From positions 124,001-188,000 of the forward strand of contig JBAYKX010000001.1 in assembly GCA_041664345.1 (NCBI GenBank): a DNA stretch of 64,000 nt, read 5' to 3'. This document shows positions 19,735-27,823 of this stretch, one piece after another (the first letter of the stretch is position 1; each line of letters starts with the position of its first letter). The position numbers and the translations under genes are program-made. Origin of the DNA: GWE2-40-63 sp041664345 (GTDB taxonomy: Bacteria; Bacteroidota; Bacteroidia; Bacteroidales; SZUA-534). Below the pieces are notes generated by a model. The model was not told the origin of the DNA. It did not search any database and saw only the letters and a program-made list of their open reading frames with translations.

Positions 19735-19920
19735 CTAATACCCAAATTGAGCGATTTGCTATCGCAAATCTGCTCAATCGACTAAGAAATTGTAAGCAAT
19801 TCACTTTTATACTATTCACCTGTATTTTGAATTGCAACAATTTCTAGGTCGGGGTTATACCTAAGTAAAGCGCTTTTTCCCCCGAGGACTCGGGGTCAAA
19901 TCGCTCAACTTAGGTATTAG
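19735..19920. repeat. MITE-like inverted-repeat element abutting the polyprenyl synthase stop codon
   Basis: Terminal inverted repeats of 24 bp match at 22 positions (19735-19758 and the complement of 19897-19920; both start CTAATACC and end GAGCGATTTG). Inside are a small hairpin (GATTTGC/GCAAATC, about 19752-19770) and a second hairpin, CCCCGAG-GA-CTCGGGG, at 19880-19895. No ORF lies inside. The element begins exactly at the base after the synthase stop codon, so it may also act in 3' end formation. Confidence 0.6.
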
Positions 19921-20895
19921 TTACTTTTTCCGTTCTGTAGTATAAACAACCAACTGAACTAAGGCAGCGTTAGCCTCGTTTTGAGGGAATTGACCCAAGA
20001 TAGTCAGGGCTTTGTTTTTATAGTCGAGCATAATAGTATGAGCATACTCCATGCCGCCATTATTTTTTACAAAATCCATGATTTCGTCCACCATTTGGGT
20101 GCTTTTATTTTTTTTGCGCATCAGTTTTATAATCCGGCTTTTTTCCGATGAACTGCATTTGGTAAGGGCGTGAATGAAAGGCAGAGTCATCTTTCGTTCT
20201 TTTATGTCGTTGCCCGATGGTTTACCAAAAATGCCATTACGGTCGTAATCGAACAGGTCGTCGCGAATTTGGAAGGCCATACCAAGGTATTCGCCAAATA
20301 ATTCCATCTGCTTCTGGTTCTCAGCATTAGTTCTCACCGAATGGGTTCCGGCTGCTGTACAGGCAACCATTAACGAGGCGGTTTTTTTTCGGATAATTTC
20401 AAAATAAGTGGCTTCGTCAATATCCAGTTTGCGTGATTTTTCAATTTGTATCAGCTCCCCTTCGCTCATGTTTTCTACCGCATGCGAAACTATTTTCAGC
20501 AATTCGAATTCTTCTTTATGTACTGCCAGCAACAATCCTTTTGCCAACAAGTAGTCGCCAAATAGTACGGCAATTTTGTTTTTCCACAGGGCATTGATTG
20601 AGAAAAAACCGCGCCTCATGTTCGAATCGTCCACCACATCATCATGTACTAAAGAAGCCGTATGCATCATTTCAATCATGGAAGCTGCATGATAGGTTGA
20701 TTCATTAACTTCGCCATTCAACCGGGCCGAAAGAAAAACCAGCATGGGACGCATTTGTTTTCCTTTTTGCTTAACCAGATAATTGATAATGATATTTAAT
20801 AGCGTTGATTTACTTTTAAGGTAGGAGTTAAAATAAGTTTGGAAATTCTTCATTTCCTGCTCAATGGGAGCTTTTATAGAATCAATGGCTGACAT
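19921..20895 (-). CDS. Trans-polyprenyl diphosphate synthase (octaprenyl/solanesyl-type)
   Basis: The enzyme condenses isopentenyl diphosphate onto allylic diphosphates to make the long isoprenoid side chain of menaquinone. At 324 residues it has normal length. Both Asp-rich motifs are present: HDDVVDD with NMRRG following (about residues 84-95) and QIRDDLFDYDRNG (about 208-220). The KGKQMRPMLVFLSA segment near residue 45 is the conserved substrate-binding region. The GEL-QIEKSRKLD segment, KKTASLMVACTAAG and the C-terminal KALTIL helix also fit. Chain length cannot be decided from these motifs. Its stop abuts a MITE-like element. Confidence 0.93.
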   Translation of the reverse strand: MSAIDSIKAPIEQEMKNFQTYFNSYLKSKSTLLNIIINYLVKQKGKQMRPMLVFLSARLNGEVNESTYHAASMIEMMHTASLVHDDVVDDSNMRRGFFSINALWKNKIAVLFGDYLLAKGLLLAVHKEEFELLKIVSHAVENMSEGELIQIEKSRKLDIDEATYFEIIRKKTASLMVACTAAGTHSVRTNAENQKQMELFGEYLGMAFQIRDDLFDYDRNGIFGKPSGNDIKERKMTLPFIHALTKCSSSEKSRIIKLMRKKNKSTQMVDEIMDFVKNNGGMEYAHTIMLDYKNKALTILGQFPQNEANAALVQLVVYTTERKK

Positions 20896-21059
20896 TCAAA
20901 ATAATTTTGGCTAAAAATAGTAATTTATATGCACTTCTAACCTAACGATACCTTTAATTATTGCGGAATGTCTTTAAGCATCTTGAATGCTTTAAATGCA
21001 AGTTTTTAATTAATGTCGGCTCGTTGAATGTAACTTAGCTGGCAATGAAATTTTCACCA

Positions 21060-21240
21060 TTGGGAAGATGGGGAAATAGAAAGATGGAAAACTGGAAAGA
21101 TGAGAAAATGGGAAGGTGGAAAGAAGGAACTTGCAGCGCCCGCTGCGAGATTTTAAAAGATAGAAAAATAGAAGAGTAGAATGGTCCAAAACTGGGAAGA
21201 TGGAAAATGGGAAGATGGGAAGGTCAGGAAATGGGAATAT
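21060..21240. repeat. Degenerate tandem repeat, about 8-bp period (GGAAGATG-like)
   Basis: Successive units such as GGAAGATG, GGGAAATA, GAAAGATG, GAAAACTG, GAAAGATG and AGAAAATG keep a 7-8-base register. The run is interrupted near 21130-21190 and then resumes (GGAAGATGG, AAAATGG, GGAAGATGG). Confidence 0.65.
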
Positions 21241-21302
21241 CTTTATATAATTATCATTTTATCATTGTACTAATTTTGAGTTTTGGTTTTTTTTGATTTT
21301 TG

Positions 21303-21320
21303 TCCCGATAGCTATCGGGA
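21303..21320. repeat. REP-like perfect palindrome
   Basis: An 18-bp perfect palindrome (TCCCGATAGCTATCGGGA), intergenic. It resembles the other CCCGA-containing palindromes near 19880 and 30490. Confidence 0.6.
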
Positions 21321-21376
21321 TGATTTATGGAGTTTTCTACTAACACTGATTATCTTCATTGGGAAATCCTTTCGGA

Positions 21377-21973
21377 TTATTGCTGAACCGGATTTTTTTC
21401 GACAATATAAAAATCCAAAATGGAGTTTGGTATTATTACTTTTGAGATTTTACCTTCCGAAAAAATAAATTCCATGTGCGACTCATCGTTTAATATATAA
21501 GTAGAATCGTTCTTTTTTATAAAGGATTTATTGAAACCCGAATATTCTGAAAACACGGAATCCTTGCCAACAAACTCATTAAAATACAGTTGAGTAATAG
21601 CGGAATACACTATTTGTGTGGTGCTGGTATCTTTGGCATTCAACCGCTCAATTCGGGTTACTCCCTTTTTACGGGTTACTTTGGCGTAATGTTGTGGTTT
21701 TCCGTTTACTTTTATCCATGCCAAGGAATTAGTAAGCTCTTTGTCTTTAAAATCGGATTCCATAAGGTATTCAATTTCATAAAGCGACCATAAACCAAAG
21801 TGGGTTTCCAGTTTGTAGCTTTCATTGTGCGATTTGGCATCAATGTTTTGGGTAACTTTTAATTCGCCCAACTTCATTAATTTGGTTTCAATGCTAAAAT
21901 ACCTGACGTTTTGTCCAATGGAATTGGACACCGATAAAAGGAATATTCCACCAATCAAAAAGTTACGCATCAT
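21377..21973 (-). CDS. DUF6134-type secreted protein
   Basis: A 198-residue protein with an N-terminal signal peptide (FLIGGIFLLSVSNSIGQ). The rest is a single beta-rich domain: KLMKLGELKVTQ, SYKLETHFGLWSLYEIEYLMES, HYAKVTRKKGVTRIE, and a C-terminal LDFYIVEK strand. The pattern (a reporter-like sheet of long strands with Thr/Lys edges) matches the DUF6134 family of Bacteroidetes, found in periplasmic or surface proteins without known activity. It has a full -7 box at 22032-22039 and is divergent from rbfA. Confidence 0.65.
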   Translation of the reverse strand: MMRNFLIGGIFLLSVSNSIGQNVRYFSIETKLMKLGELKVTQNIDAKSHNESYKLETHFGLWSLYEIEYLMESDFKDKELTNSLAWIKVNGKPQHYAKVTRKKGVTRIERLNAKDTSTTQIVYSAITQLYFNEFVGKDSVFSEYSGFNKSFIKKNDSTYILNDESHMEFIFSEGKISKVIIPNSILDFYIVEKNPVQQ

Positions 21974-22031
21974 TTGATAATCTTATATTTACATGGCAGC
22001 CATGCAAAATACCAGTTCTTTATTTAGGGCA

Positions 22032-22039
22032 CAAAAGTA
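22032..22039 (-). promoter_or_regulatory. Candidate -7 box for the DUF6134 gene
   Basis: The minus strand reads TACTTTTG, a full TAnnTTTG match, 58 bases before the start codon. A TTG lies 22 bases further upstream and could serve as -33. Confidence 0.4.
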
Positions 22040-22155
22040 ATTATTTTGAGCAATAATAGAGCAACTCTCCGGTCATTCAAAAATCAACTTCTTTATGGAA
22101 AGGTTAATTGCTTGCGATTAGTTATCTTTACCGCCGAATTAAAGACAATAAGAAA

Positions 22156-22512
22156 ATGGCACACTCAATGGATACACCAAAACCCCGCCAAAATAAGGTA
22201 GCTCGGTTGGTACAAAAAGAATTGGCAGAAATGTTCCTGAAATTTGCTAAAGACTGGATGCCCGGTGTGTTGGTAAGTGTTTCATCGGTAAGGGTTAGCC
22301 CCGATTTTGCCTTGGCCAAGGTTTACATTAGCATTTTCCCTACCGATAAGACAGAAAAAGTACTGGAAACGTTGAACCACAACAATAAAGAAATTCGGTA
22401 TCAATTGGGACAACGGGTAAAAAATCAATTACGGATAGTACCTGAAATAGCAATTTTTGTGGACGATTCGCTCGATTATATCGATAACATTGATAAACTG
22501 TTGAAAGAATAA
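22156..22512 (+). CDS. rbfA: 30S ribosome-binding factor RbfA
   Basis: RbfA assists late maturation of the 30S subunit and is needed for 16S rRNA 5'-end processing. The chosen ATG (MAHSMDTPKPRQNKVARL) gives 118 residues; an ATG at 22108 would add 16 residues before the family's start, and MDTPKPRQ four residues later is also possible. Family features visible are RQNKVARLVQKELAEMF, VSVSSVRVSPDFALAKVYISIF and the C-terminal LRIVPEIAIFVDDSLDY. It is followed after 4 bp by a methyltransferase gene, so the two are probably co-transcribed. Confidence 0.94.
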   Translation: MAHSMDTPKPRQNKVARLVQKELAEMFLKFAKDWMPGVLVSVSSVRVSPDFALAKVYISIFPTDKTEKVLETLNHNNKEIRYQLGQRVKNQLRIVPEIAIFVDDSLDYIDNIDKLLKE

Positions 22513-22516
22513 CAGC

Positions 22517-23299
22517 ATGAAATGGATTATTGGTTTATTGAGCAGGTATATACCCCGCCATATACAACAAGTTATTGCTCACCGCTTGCTTATCATTCTG
22601 TCGGTTTTCTATCGGGGCAATCGCTATCAGGATCCCATCGACGGTAAAACCTACCGGAAACTGTTGCCTTATGGTCAGGTGAACAAACGCGAAAATGCGT
22701 TAGCCCCGCTGAGTATGTCGTTGGAGCGGCACCGTTTGATTTGGTTGTATTTGAAAGAAAAAACCGATTTTTTCAGTGCTCCGCAAAGATTTTTACATGT
22801 GGCTCCCGAATATTGTTTTTTAAGGAAATTCAAGAAGCAAAAAAACCTGACTTACATTACCGGAGACTTGATTTCGCCTTGGGCCGATGTTAAAATGGAT
22901 GTACGCAACATTCCTTTTCCGGATAATGAATTCGATGTGGCTATGTGTAACCACGTTTTTGAACATGTGGTGGAAGACCGTCAGGCCATGAGCGAATTTT
23001 ACCGGGTGCTGAAACCCGGAGGATGGGCCATTTTTCAAGTGCCATTAGATACCACCCGCGAAACCACTTTTGAAGATGCGAGCATTACCAGCCCACAGGA
23101 TAGGGAAAAGCATTTCTGGCAGCACGACCACGTAAGGCTTTACGGGCGCGACTATGGCAAACGACTGTCTCAAGCCGGTTTTACAGTTACCGAAAATGAC
23201 TTTATCAAAGAAGTAGGCCTGGAGCTTTCCAAACGATATGCATTACCGCTGGGCGAGATACTTTATATTTGCCGGAAAAAACTGGAAATTAGAAATTAG
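22517..23299 (+). CDS. SAM-dependent class I methyltransferase
   Basis: A 260-residue protein with a Methyltransf_11-type Rossmann core in the middle. VRNIPFPDNEFDVAMCNHVFEHV is motif II to post-II, and EFYRVLKPGGWAIFQVPL is the conserved LKPGG strand-turn. Motif I is atypical: RFLHVAPEYC, then YITGDL, in place of a GxGxG loop, so binding of SAM is inferred from the remaining motifs. The N-terminal 90 residues are basic and hydrophobic (SRYIPRHIQQVIAHRLLIILSVF) and may associate with membrane or RNA. It lies 4 bp after rbfA. Substrate unknown. Confidence 0.85.
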   Translation: MKWIIGLLSRYIPRHIQQVIAHRLLIILSVFYRGNRYQDPIDGKTYRKLLPYGQVNKRENALAPLSMSLERHRLIWLYLKEKTDFFSAPQRFLHVAPEYCFLRKFKKQKNLTYITGDLISPWADVKMDVRNIPFPDNEFDVAMCNHVFEHVVEDRQAMSEFYRVLKPGGWAIFQVPLDTTRETTFEDASITSPQDREKHFWQHDHVRLYGRDYGKRLSQAGFTVTENDFIKEVGLELSKRYALPLGEILYICRKKLEIRN

Positions 23300-23302
23300 A
23301 GT

Positions 23303-23345
23303 ATAGAAGTTAGAAGACCGAAGATTGAAGTCAGAAGTTGGAATT
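23303..23345. repeat. Degenerate heptad tandem repeat (GAAGNNN)
   Basis: Five consecutive 7-base units GAAGTTA, GAAGACC, GAAGATT, GAAGTCA and GAAGTTG end at the left edge of the IS3-family element. Confidence 0.65.
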
Positions 23346-23406
23346 TGTCCTCACATGAAATAGGTTGACAAAAAGTTTGGTTAATAACTTTTAAATTTGA
23401 CCAATT

Positions 23407-23766
23407 ATGACAACAACAGAAAAAATGAGAAGACAATTTACGGAAGCATTCAAAAAAGAAAAAGTTTCCCAATTAGACGAACGGAAAATTACCGTTTTGC
23501 AATTATCAAGGATATATGAAGTATCTGAAACCGCCATCTATAAATGGGTAAGAAAGTATTCAAAATTTGCAGGCAAACATGAAAGGATTGTGGTTGAAAA
23601 AGAATCTGAAGGCCAGAAGAACATAGAACTGTTGAAAAAGTTGGCTGAAACGGAAAGGCTCCTTGGCCGAAAAGAAATAGAGTTGGAGTACCTTAAAAAA
23701 GTGATAGAATTTGGTTCAGAATATGCCGGGGCTGATATCAAAAAAAAGTACGAATCCCAGTCCTGA
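23407..23766 (+). CDS. IS3-family transposase OrfA
   Basis: A 119-residue protein with an N-terminal helix-turn-helix of the transposase_8 type (RRQFTEAFKKEKVSQLDE, then TVLQLSRIYEVSETAIYKWVRKYS). It is followed by a leucine-zipper-like coiled coil (IELLKKLAETERLLGRKEIELEYLKKVIEF). It binds the IS ends and, after a -1 frameshift, forms the N-terminal part of the OrfAB transposase. The slippery heptamer A_AAA_AAG is at 23742-23748, in the correct phase for shifting from this frame, 18 bases before the stop codon. Confidence 0.93.
   Translation: MTTTEKMRRQFTEAFKKEKVSQLDERKITVLQLSRIYEVSETAIYKWVRKYSKFAGKHERIVVEKESEGQKNIELLKKLAETERLLGRKEIELEYLKKVIEFGSEYAGADIKKKYESQS
23742..23748 (+). promoter_or_regulatory. 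Programmed -1 ribosomal frameshift site (A_AAA_AAG)
   Basis: In the orfA frame the codons are AAA AAG preceded by A, the classic IS3 slippery heptamer. Re-reading one base continues as KKK then VRIPVLNWFSIHHK, which runs uninterrupted into orfB. Confidence 0.85.
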
Positions 23767-23804
23767 ATTGGTTTAGCATCCATCATAAAGAATTTGGGTA
23801 TAGT

Positions 23805-24662
23805 ATGGAATCAGTATATGAAATATCAGGTGTAAGCAGACAAGGCTATTTTCAGGAAAAAAAGCGGGGCATGCAAAAAGAATCCATTCTGGAACGGACA
23901 CAAGAAATGGTTCTACAAGTGCGGGCAGATCACCCCAAAATAGCGGCCAGGCCAATGCACTATATGCTTAATATTGATATGATGGGGATTAATAAGTTTG
24001 AGGAGTTAATCTCAAGTTTAGGCCTGGGGATAAAACGCAAAAAGCTATGGATAAAAACGACAAACAGCAACCACAATTACCGTACCTATGGCAACCTGGT
24101 AAATGGGATAGTGTTGGACGGAATAAACCAATTATGGGTGAGCGATATAACATACCTCATAATGCAAGAAAAGGTATACTACATCATTTTCATCCAGGAT
24201 GTATACAGCAGGGCAATTTTGGGATATTCGGCAAGTGATAATATGTACACAATCAACAATATATGGACATTGAAGATGGCATTAAAAAGCAGGGGTACAA
24301 AGGCTATACCGGGGTTAATCCACCATTCGGATAAAGGCAGTCAATATTGTTCCAATGAGTACATAAAATTGATGAAAAGTTCGGGCATGAACATAAGTAT
24401 GGCATCCAATAGTCTCGAAAACCCTTATGCAGAAAGGCTAAATGGGACAGTAAAAAACGACTATCTTTTGGCATATGATAACAGTACTTTGAGCAAATTA
24501 AAAAAGTCATTGGATAGGGTGGTTTGGCTATACAATAACGAAAGGCCACATTCAGAACTTGGCTACTTATCGCCAGCCAAATATGAAGGCAAAATTGCAA
24601 ATATGGCAATAGGGCAAAGGTATAAAATGGAATTATATGATTTTAGGAAGGATTTGAAATAA
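23805..24662 (+). CDS. IS3-family transposase OrfB (DDE integrase domain)
   Basis: From its first ATG the protein has 285 residues; the frame is open upstream to the slippery site, so the natural product is probably the OrfAB fusion. The HTH_21 region is replaced by MHYMLNIDMMGINKFEELIS. The rve integrase core shows all three catalytic acids: Asp in LWVSDITYLI, Asp in LIHHSDKGSQY and Glu in NPYAERLNGTVKND. The C-terminal signature YNNERPHSELGYLSPAKYE is intact. No inactivating change was seen, so the element may be active. Confidence 0.94.
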   Translation: MESVYEISGVSRQGYFQEKKRGMQKESILERTQEMVLQVRADHPKIAARPMHYMLNIDMMGINKFEELISSLGLGIKRKKLWIKTTNSNHNYRTYGNLVNGIVLDGINQLWVSDITYLIMQEKVYYIIFIQDVYSRAILGYSASDNMYTINNIWTLKMALKSRGTKAIPGLIHHSDKGSQYCSNEYIKLMKSSGMNISMASNSLENPYAERLNGTVKNDYLLAYDNSTLSKLKKSLDRVVWLYNNERPHSELGYLSPAKYEGKIANMAIGQRYKMELYDFRKDLK

Positions 24663-24719
24663 GCCTTTCCTACGCTGGGTTTTGAAAGGCATGCCCCCAT
24701 AAGAATAATAGAAAAAAGG

Positions 24720-24986
24720 ATGAGATATAAAAATAAATTTGGAAATATGAAATATTATGATTATAGTTTGCATTTTGTTGTTGAACCTCATAAAGAAAGT
24801 TTAGTACACCAAACTTATTTTAAAATCAATAAAAAAACCGCAGCTTGTTTTGAAAAAGCTACGGTCTATCATTCTCATGGATCAGGCTATTCCTTGAAAA
24901 GTTGCTCCCCAGCAGAGCTTTTCTCCGCTTTGCCTGATAACTCAAAATTACAATTTTCTAATAAAACTTTTTATGATAATTATTAA
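24720..24986 (+). CDS. Small ORF of unknown function inside the IS, downstream of orfB
   Basis: An 88-residue ORF lying between orfB and the right inverted repeat. No known domain was recognised. It contains a His/Ser-rich middle (YHSHGSGYSLKSCS) and an acidic, aromatic C-terminus. The coding interval overlaps a hairpin at 24837-24865 (ACCGCAGCTT / AAGCTACGGT, one mismatch), which may be a terminator for the transposase transcript. It may be non-coding sequence of the IS 3' end, so the call is weak. Confidence 0.3.
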   Translation: MRYKNKFGNMKYYDYSLHFVVEPHKESLVHQTYFKINKKTAACFEKATVYHSHGSGYSLKSCSPAELFSALPDNSKLQFSNKTFYDNY

Positions 24987-25041
24987 CAACCAAACTTAAA
25001 GTTTAGTAAAATCTGTCAACCTTATTTATGAAAGGACAATT

Positions 25042-25112
25042 TAGTAACCAGCGACCAGTAACCAACAACCAGTAACCAGTAACAACGACTAGTAACCAGT
25101 AACCAGCAATCA
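25042..25112. repeat. Degenerate heptad tandem repeat (GTAACCA)
   Basis: Units GTAACCA, GCGACCA, GTAACCA, ACAACCA, GTAACCA, GTAACAA and further copies keep a 7-base register. They begin just after the IS3 right flank and end at the start codon of the permease gene. Confidence 0.7.
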
Positions 25113-26333
25113 ATGAATTTCTCCTCCTTCATAGCCCGACGATACCTTTTTTCGAAAAAGTCGCATCAGGTAATTACCTTTATTTCCATGATTTCGGTTC
25201 TGGGGGTGGCAACCGGTACCATGGCTTTAATTATTGTGCTGTCGGTATTTAATGGGTTCGATAGTCTTATAAAATCGGTATTCAGCACCTTTGATCCCGA
25301 TTTGCGGATTACCGTTACCGAAGGAAAAGTGTTTGACCCCAATACTGCTGCTTTCGATTCAATAAAAGCACTGCCTTATGTTGATATGGCCTGCTTTACG
25401 TTGGAAGAGAACGTGTTGCTTGAATACGAAAAGCGCATGACCCCGGCCATTGTAAAAGGGGTTCCGCCTGAATTCAAGACCCTCAGCGGGGTTGATACCA
25501 TGGTTCGCGAAGGTTCTTTTATTTTAACACAGGGCGATCGTGACTTTGCGGTAATTGGCGCCGGTATATCCTACTTTTTATCGGTGGGATTAAATTTTTT
25601 AAGCCCCATTGTAGTGTATGTCCCCAAACGAACGGGCAGCGTTACCATGAATCCGGCCACGGCATTCAATAAAGAATACATTTTTCCTTCCGGGATATTT
25701 TCCATTCAACAAGAAATAGACAGTAAATACATTTTAGTGCCCATGAGTTTTGCCCGAAGGTTACTGGGCTACGATACCGAGGTTTCTGCTATGGAAATCA
25801 AGCTTAAACCGGGAACCGATAATGAACTGGCGCAAAAAACCATTGCGGAATTGGCTGGAATCCGTTTTACTATTAAAAACAGGTATCAGCAGCACGAAGT
25901 ACTTTTCCGGGTTATGAAATCGGAAAAATTTGCCATTTACCTCATTCTTACTTTTATACTTATTGTCGCTAGTTTTAATATCATCGGTTCCTTGTCCATG
26001 CTTATCATCGATAAAAAGAACGACATTGCCACCTTTCGGAGTATGGGACTTGATAAAGATCGGCTTCAGAAAATATTCCTTTTCGAAGGATGGATGATTA
26101 GTATAATCGGTGCCTTGTTGGGATTGATATTTGGAGCTTTATTTTGTTGGCTGCAATTAAAATTCGGATTGATACGAATTGGGGATTTGGGAACCTTTTT
26201 AGTTGATTCCTTTCCGGTGAAATTGCTTTGGATCGACTTTGTCTTGGTTTTTGTAACCGTAGTGGTGATTGGTTTGGTGGCTTCGTGGTATCCAGTTAAG
26301 TATTTTACAAAACGTTATTTGCAGGATTTATGA
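25113..26333 (+). CDS. FtsX-like/LolE-type ABC transporter permease
   Basis: A 406-residue integral membrane protein of the lipoprotein-releasing LolC/LolE family. The N-terminus has the family start FIARRYLFSKKSHQVITFISMISVLGVA, which includes the first membrane helix (about residues 20-45). A large periplasmic MacB-type core follows (about 45-265). Three C-terminal helices close it (about 270-295, 318-345, 370-395), with the FtsX signature FNIIGSLSMLIIDKKNDIATFRSMGL. With an ATPase encoded elsewhere it would extract outer-membrane lipoproteins. It overlaps the next gene by 4 bp (ATGA). Confidence 0.9.
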   Translation: MNFSSFIARRYLFSKKSHQVITFISMISVLGVATGTMALIIVLSVFNGFDSLIKSVFSTFDPDLRITVTEGKVFDPNTAAFDSIKALPYVDMACFTLEENVLLEYEKRMTPAIVKGVPPEFKTLSGVDTMVREGSFILTQGDRDFAVIGAGISYFLSVGLNFLSPIVVYVPKRTGSVTMNPATAFNKEYIFPSGIFSIQQEIDSKYILVPMSFARRLLGYDTEVSAMEIKLKPGTDNELAQKTIAELAGIRFTIKNRYQQHEVLFRVMKSEKFAIYLILTFILIVASFNIIGSLSMLIIDKKNDIATFRSMGLDKDRLQKIFLFEGWMISIIGALLGLIFGALFCWLQLKFGLIRIGDLGTFLVDSFPVKLLWIDFVLVFVTVVVIGLVASWYPVKYFTKRYLQDL

Positions 26334-27514
26334 CACACTTTTTTCGAGTACTACCGATTTGGGTATTTACCGCTTTAGTTGCGATGCCTCTGTTTGCTCA
26401 ACGGCAAATGCCGCCCACCCAACCGTTAAGCAGTTCGGCTTACATAACCTTAATAACTTGCGATCCGGGCGACCAGTTGTATTCAACCTTTGGACACAGT
26501 GCCATTGGGGTGATTGACCCCGAACAGGGCATTAACTGGGTATTCAATTATGGCACTTTTAATTTCGAGGTTCCACATTTCTATTCCAAATTTGTATCCG
26601 GAAAATTGCTTTATCAATTGAGTTACGGTTCTAAGGAACGCTTTTTATACGAATACAAACGCTCGCAGCGCAGAGTTACCGAAGATGTACTCAATTTAAC
26701 CGAATCTCAAAAGCAGAAACTATTTGATCACCTGAAAAACAATTATCTGCCTGAAAACCGCGAATATCAATACGATTTCTTTTTCGATAATTGCGCCACC
26801 CGTATTGTTGATTTGGTTTACGAGGCACTGGGCGATAGTTTGGTTTACCATGCCGACAGTTCCCGTAAGGAGATTACCTATCGTAATTTGATTGATATTT
26901 ACTTGCCCAAAAGCCATTGGAGCGATTTTGGGATTGACTTGGCGTTGGGCTCAGTAATCGATAAACCGGCAAACCCACGGCAACAGGCCTTTTTACCCGA
27001 TTATTTGCGCGATTATTTGAGCCGTTGCACCATAAATGATCTTCCATTTTTCACCCATTCCCAAGAGTTGGTCAGCGAATCGGCTCCCTTACCAGAAACA
27101 GCTTGGTATGTTCGTCCCGGATTGCTGTTTTGGCTGGTGTTCATTTCATTTCTGGTGTTTTCAATTGTGTTGCAGCATAAAAGCTGGATTATTGCCGACC
27201 GTATTTTGTTTGCCTCCATCGGAATTTTGGGTGTGGTAATCCTGTTACTATGGGTAGCCACCGACCACGATGCCACAGCCGGAAACTTGAATCTTTTATG
27301 GGCTAACCCGCTGTACCTGATTTATGCATTTTGTATATCTTCAAAAAAGGGATTCTGTTATGCTTGGGGTTCCCGCATAGTTGTAATTCTAAATTCATTG
27401 GTATTGCTGGGATGGTTTATAATCCCGCAGGAATTCAATCTGGTATTTATTCCAATTATTGCCACGTTATTATTGCGCGGTGGGGTTCATGTAATGCGGA
27501 GTTATTCCCGGTAG
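26330..27514 (+). CDS. DUF4105 membrane protein (Lnb-like N-terminal domain)
   Basis: A 394-residue protein with a signal peptide or N-terminal helix (VLPIWVFTALVAMPLFAQ). The periplasmic domain (about 30-260) carries the DUF4105/Lnb signature: ITCDPGDQLYSTFGHSAIGV, VFNYGTFNF and YDFFFDNCATRIVDLVYEAL, with a conserved His and the Cys of DNCATR that in related Lnb enzymes takes part in lipoprotein acyl transfer. Three or four membrane helices follow (LLFWLVFISFLVFSIVL, ILFASIGILGVVILLLWV, and others). Translational coupling (4-bp overlap) to a LolE-type permease makes a joint role in lipoprotein handling plausible. That role is inference. Confidence 0.8.
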   Translation: MTHFFRVLPIWVFTALVAMPLFAQRQMPPTQPLSSSAYITLITCDPGDQLYSTFGHSAIGVIDPEQGINWVFNYGTFNFEVPHFYSKFVSGKLLYQLSYGSKERFLYEYKRSQRRVTEDVLNLTESQKQKLFDHLKNNYLPENREYQYDFFFDNCATRIVDLVYEALGDSLVYHADSSRKEITYRNLIDIYLPKSHWSDFGIDLALGSVIDKPANPRQQAFLPDYLRDYLSRCTINDLPFFTHSQELVSESAPLPETAWYVRPGLLFWLVFISFLVFSIVLQHKSWIIADRILFASIGILGVVILLLWVATDHDATAGNLNLLWANPLYLIYAFCISSKKGFCYAWGSRIVVILNSLVLLGWFIIPQEFNLVFIPIIATLLLRGGVHVMRSYSR

Positions 27515-27823
27515 AAACAAATGGAAGTGGACTATTTTTGTCATATCTCAAATTGATCATATTTCCTTAAAACCCCATTTACTATTCAATTCCTACAATA
27601 AAATTTCTGCTATGGAGATACCGTTCAACAGTGTTTAAAACCCACTTCACTCCTGGTTGAGATTATGATTTAAATGTTGGAAAAAGGTATTTACTCTGCA
27701 TTTGCTTTTGTTAATACATCAGACAAAAGGGGTTCAGAAAATCTAAAGTTCAGGATAAGCTTTGGGGATTCGCAATCCCGAAAAATCGCGACAAGTTGTT
27801 TGTGACTGTAACGCTTGGGCATT
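27515..27823. other. Gene-free intergenic region
   Basis: Lies between the convergent DUF4105 and RhuM genes. No ORF, RNA gene or strong hairpin was seen. Confidence 0.4.

Larger units (their letters stand above)
20896..21376. other. Gene-free intergenic region with periodic repeats
   Basis: No credible ORF was seen. The left 160 bp is the upstream region of the polyprenyl synthase gene. The rest holds a purine-rich degenerate tandem repeat (21060-21240) and an 18-bp perfect palindrome (21303-21320). Confidence 0.5.
23346..25038 (+). mobile_element. Complete IS3-family insertion sequence (1,693 bp)
   Basis: Both ends start with TGTCCT. Imperfect inverted repeats of 25 bp match at 20 positions (23346-23370 and complement of 25014-25038). 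A 3-bp direct repeat ATT flanks the element (23343-23345 and 25039-25041), as expected for IS3 transposition. It carries orfA, orfB with a DDE catalytic domain, and an A_AAA_AAG slippery site for -1 frameshifting at the end of orfA. About 350 bp lie between orfB and the right end, longer than usual for the family, with an 88-codon ORF. The element sits between a GAAG-type heptad repeat and a GTAACCA-type heptad repeat. Confidence 0.92.

Noticed and set aside
24720..24986. 88-codon ORF as a recognised antibiotic-resistance or toxin passenger gene
   Set aside because: No motif of any known passenger family is visible; kept only as a weak hypothetical ORF.
21060..25112. Possible CRISPR arrays at the short-period repeats
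   Set aside because: The units are 7-8 bp, contiguous and degenerate, with no spacers of constant length and no cas genes nearby.
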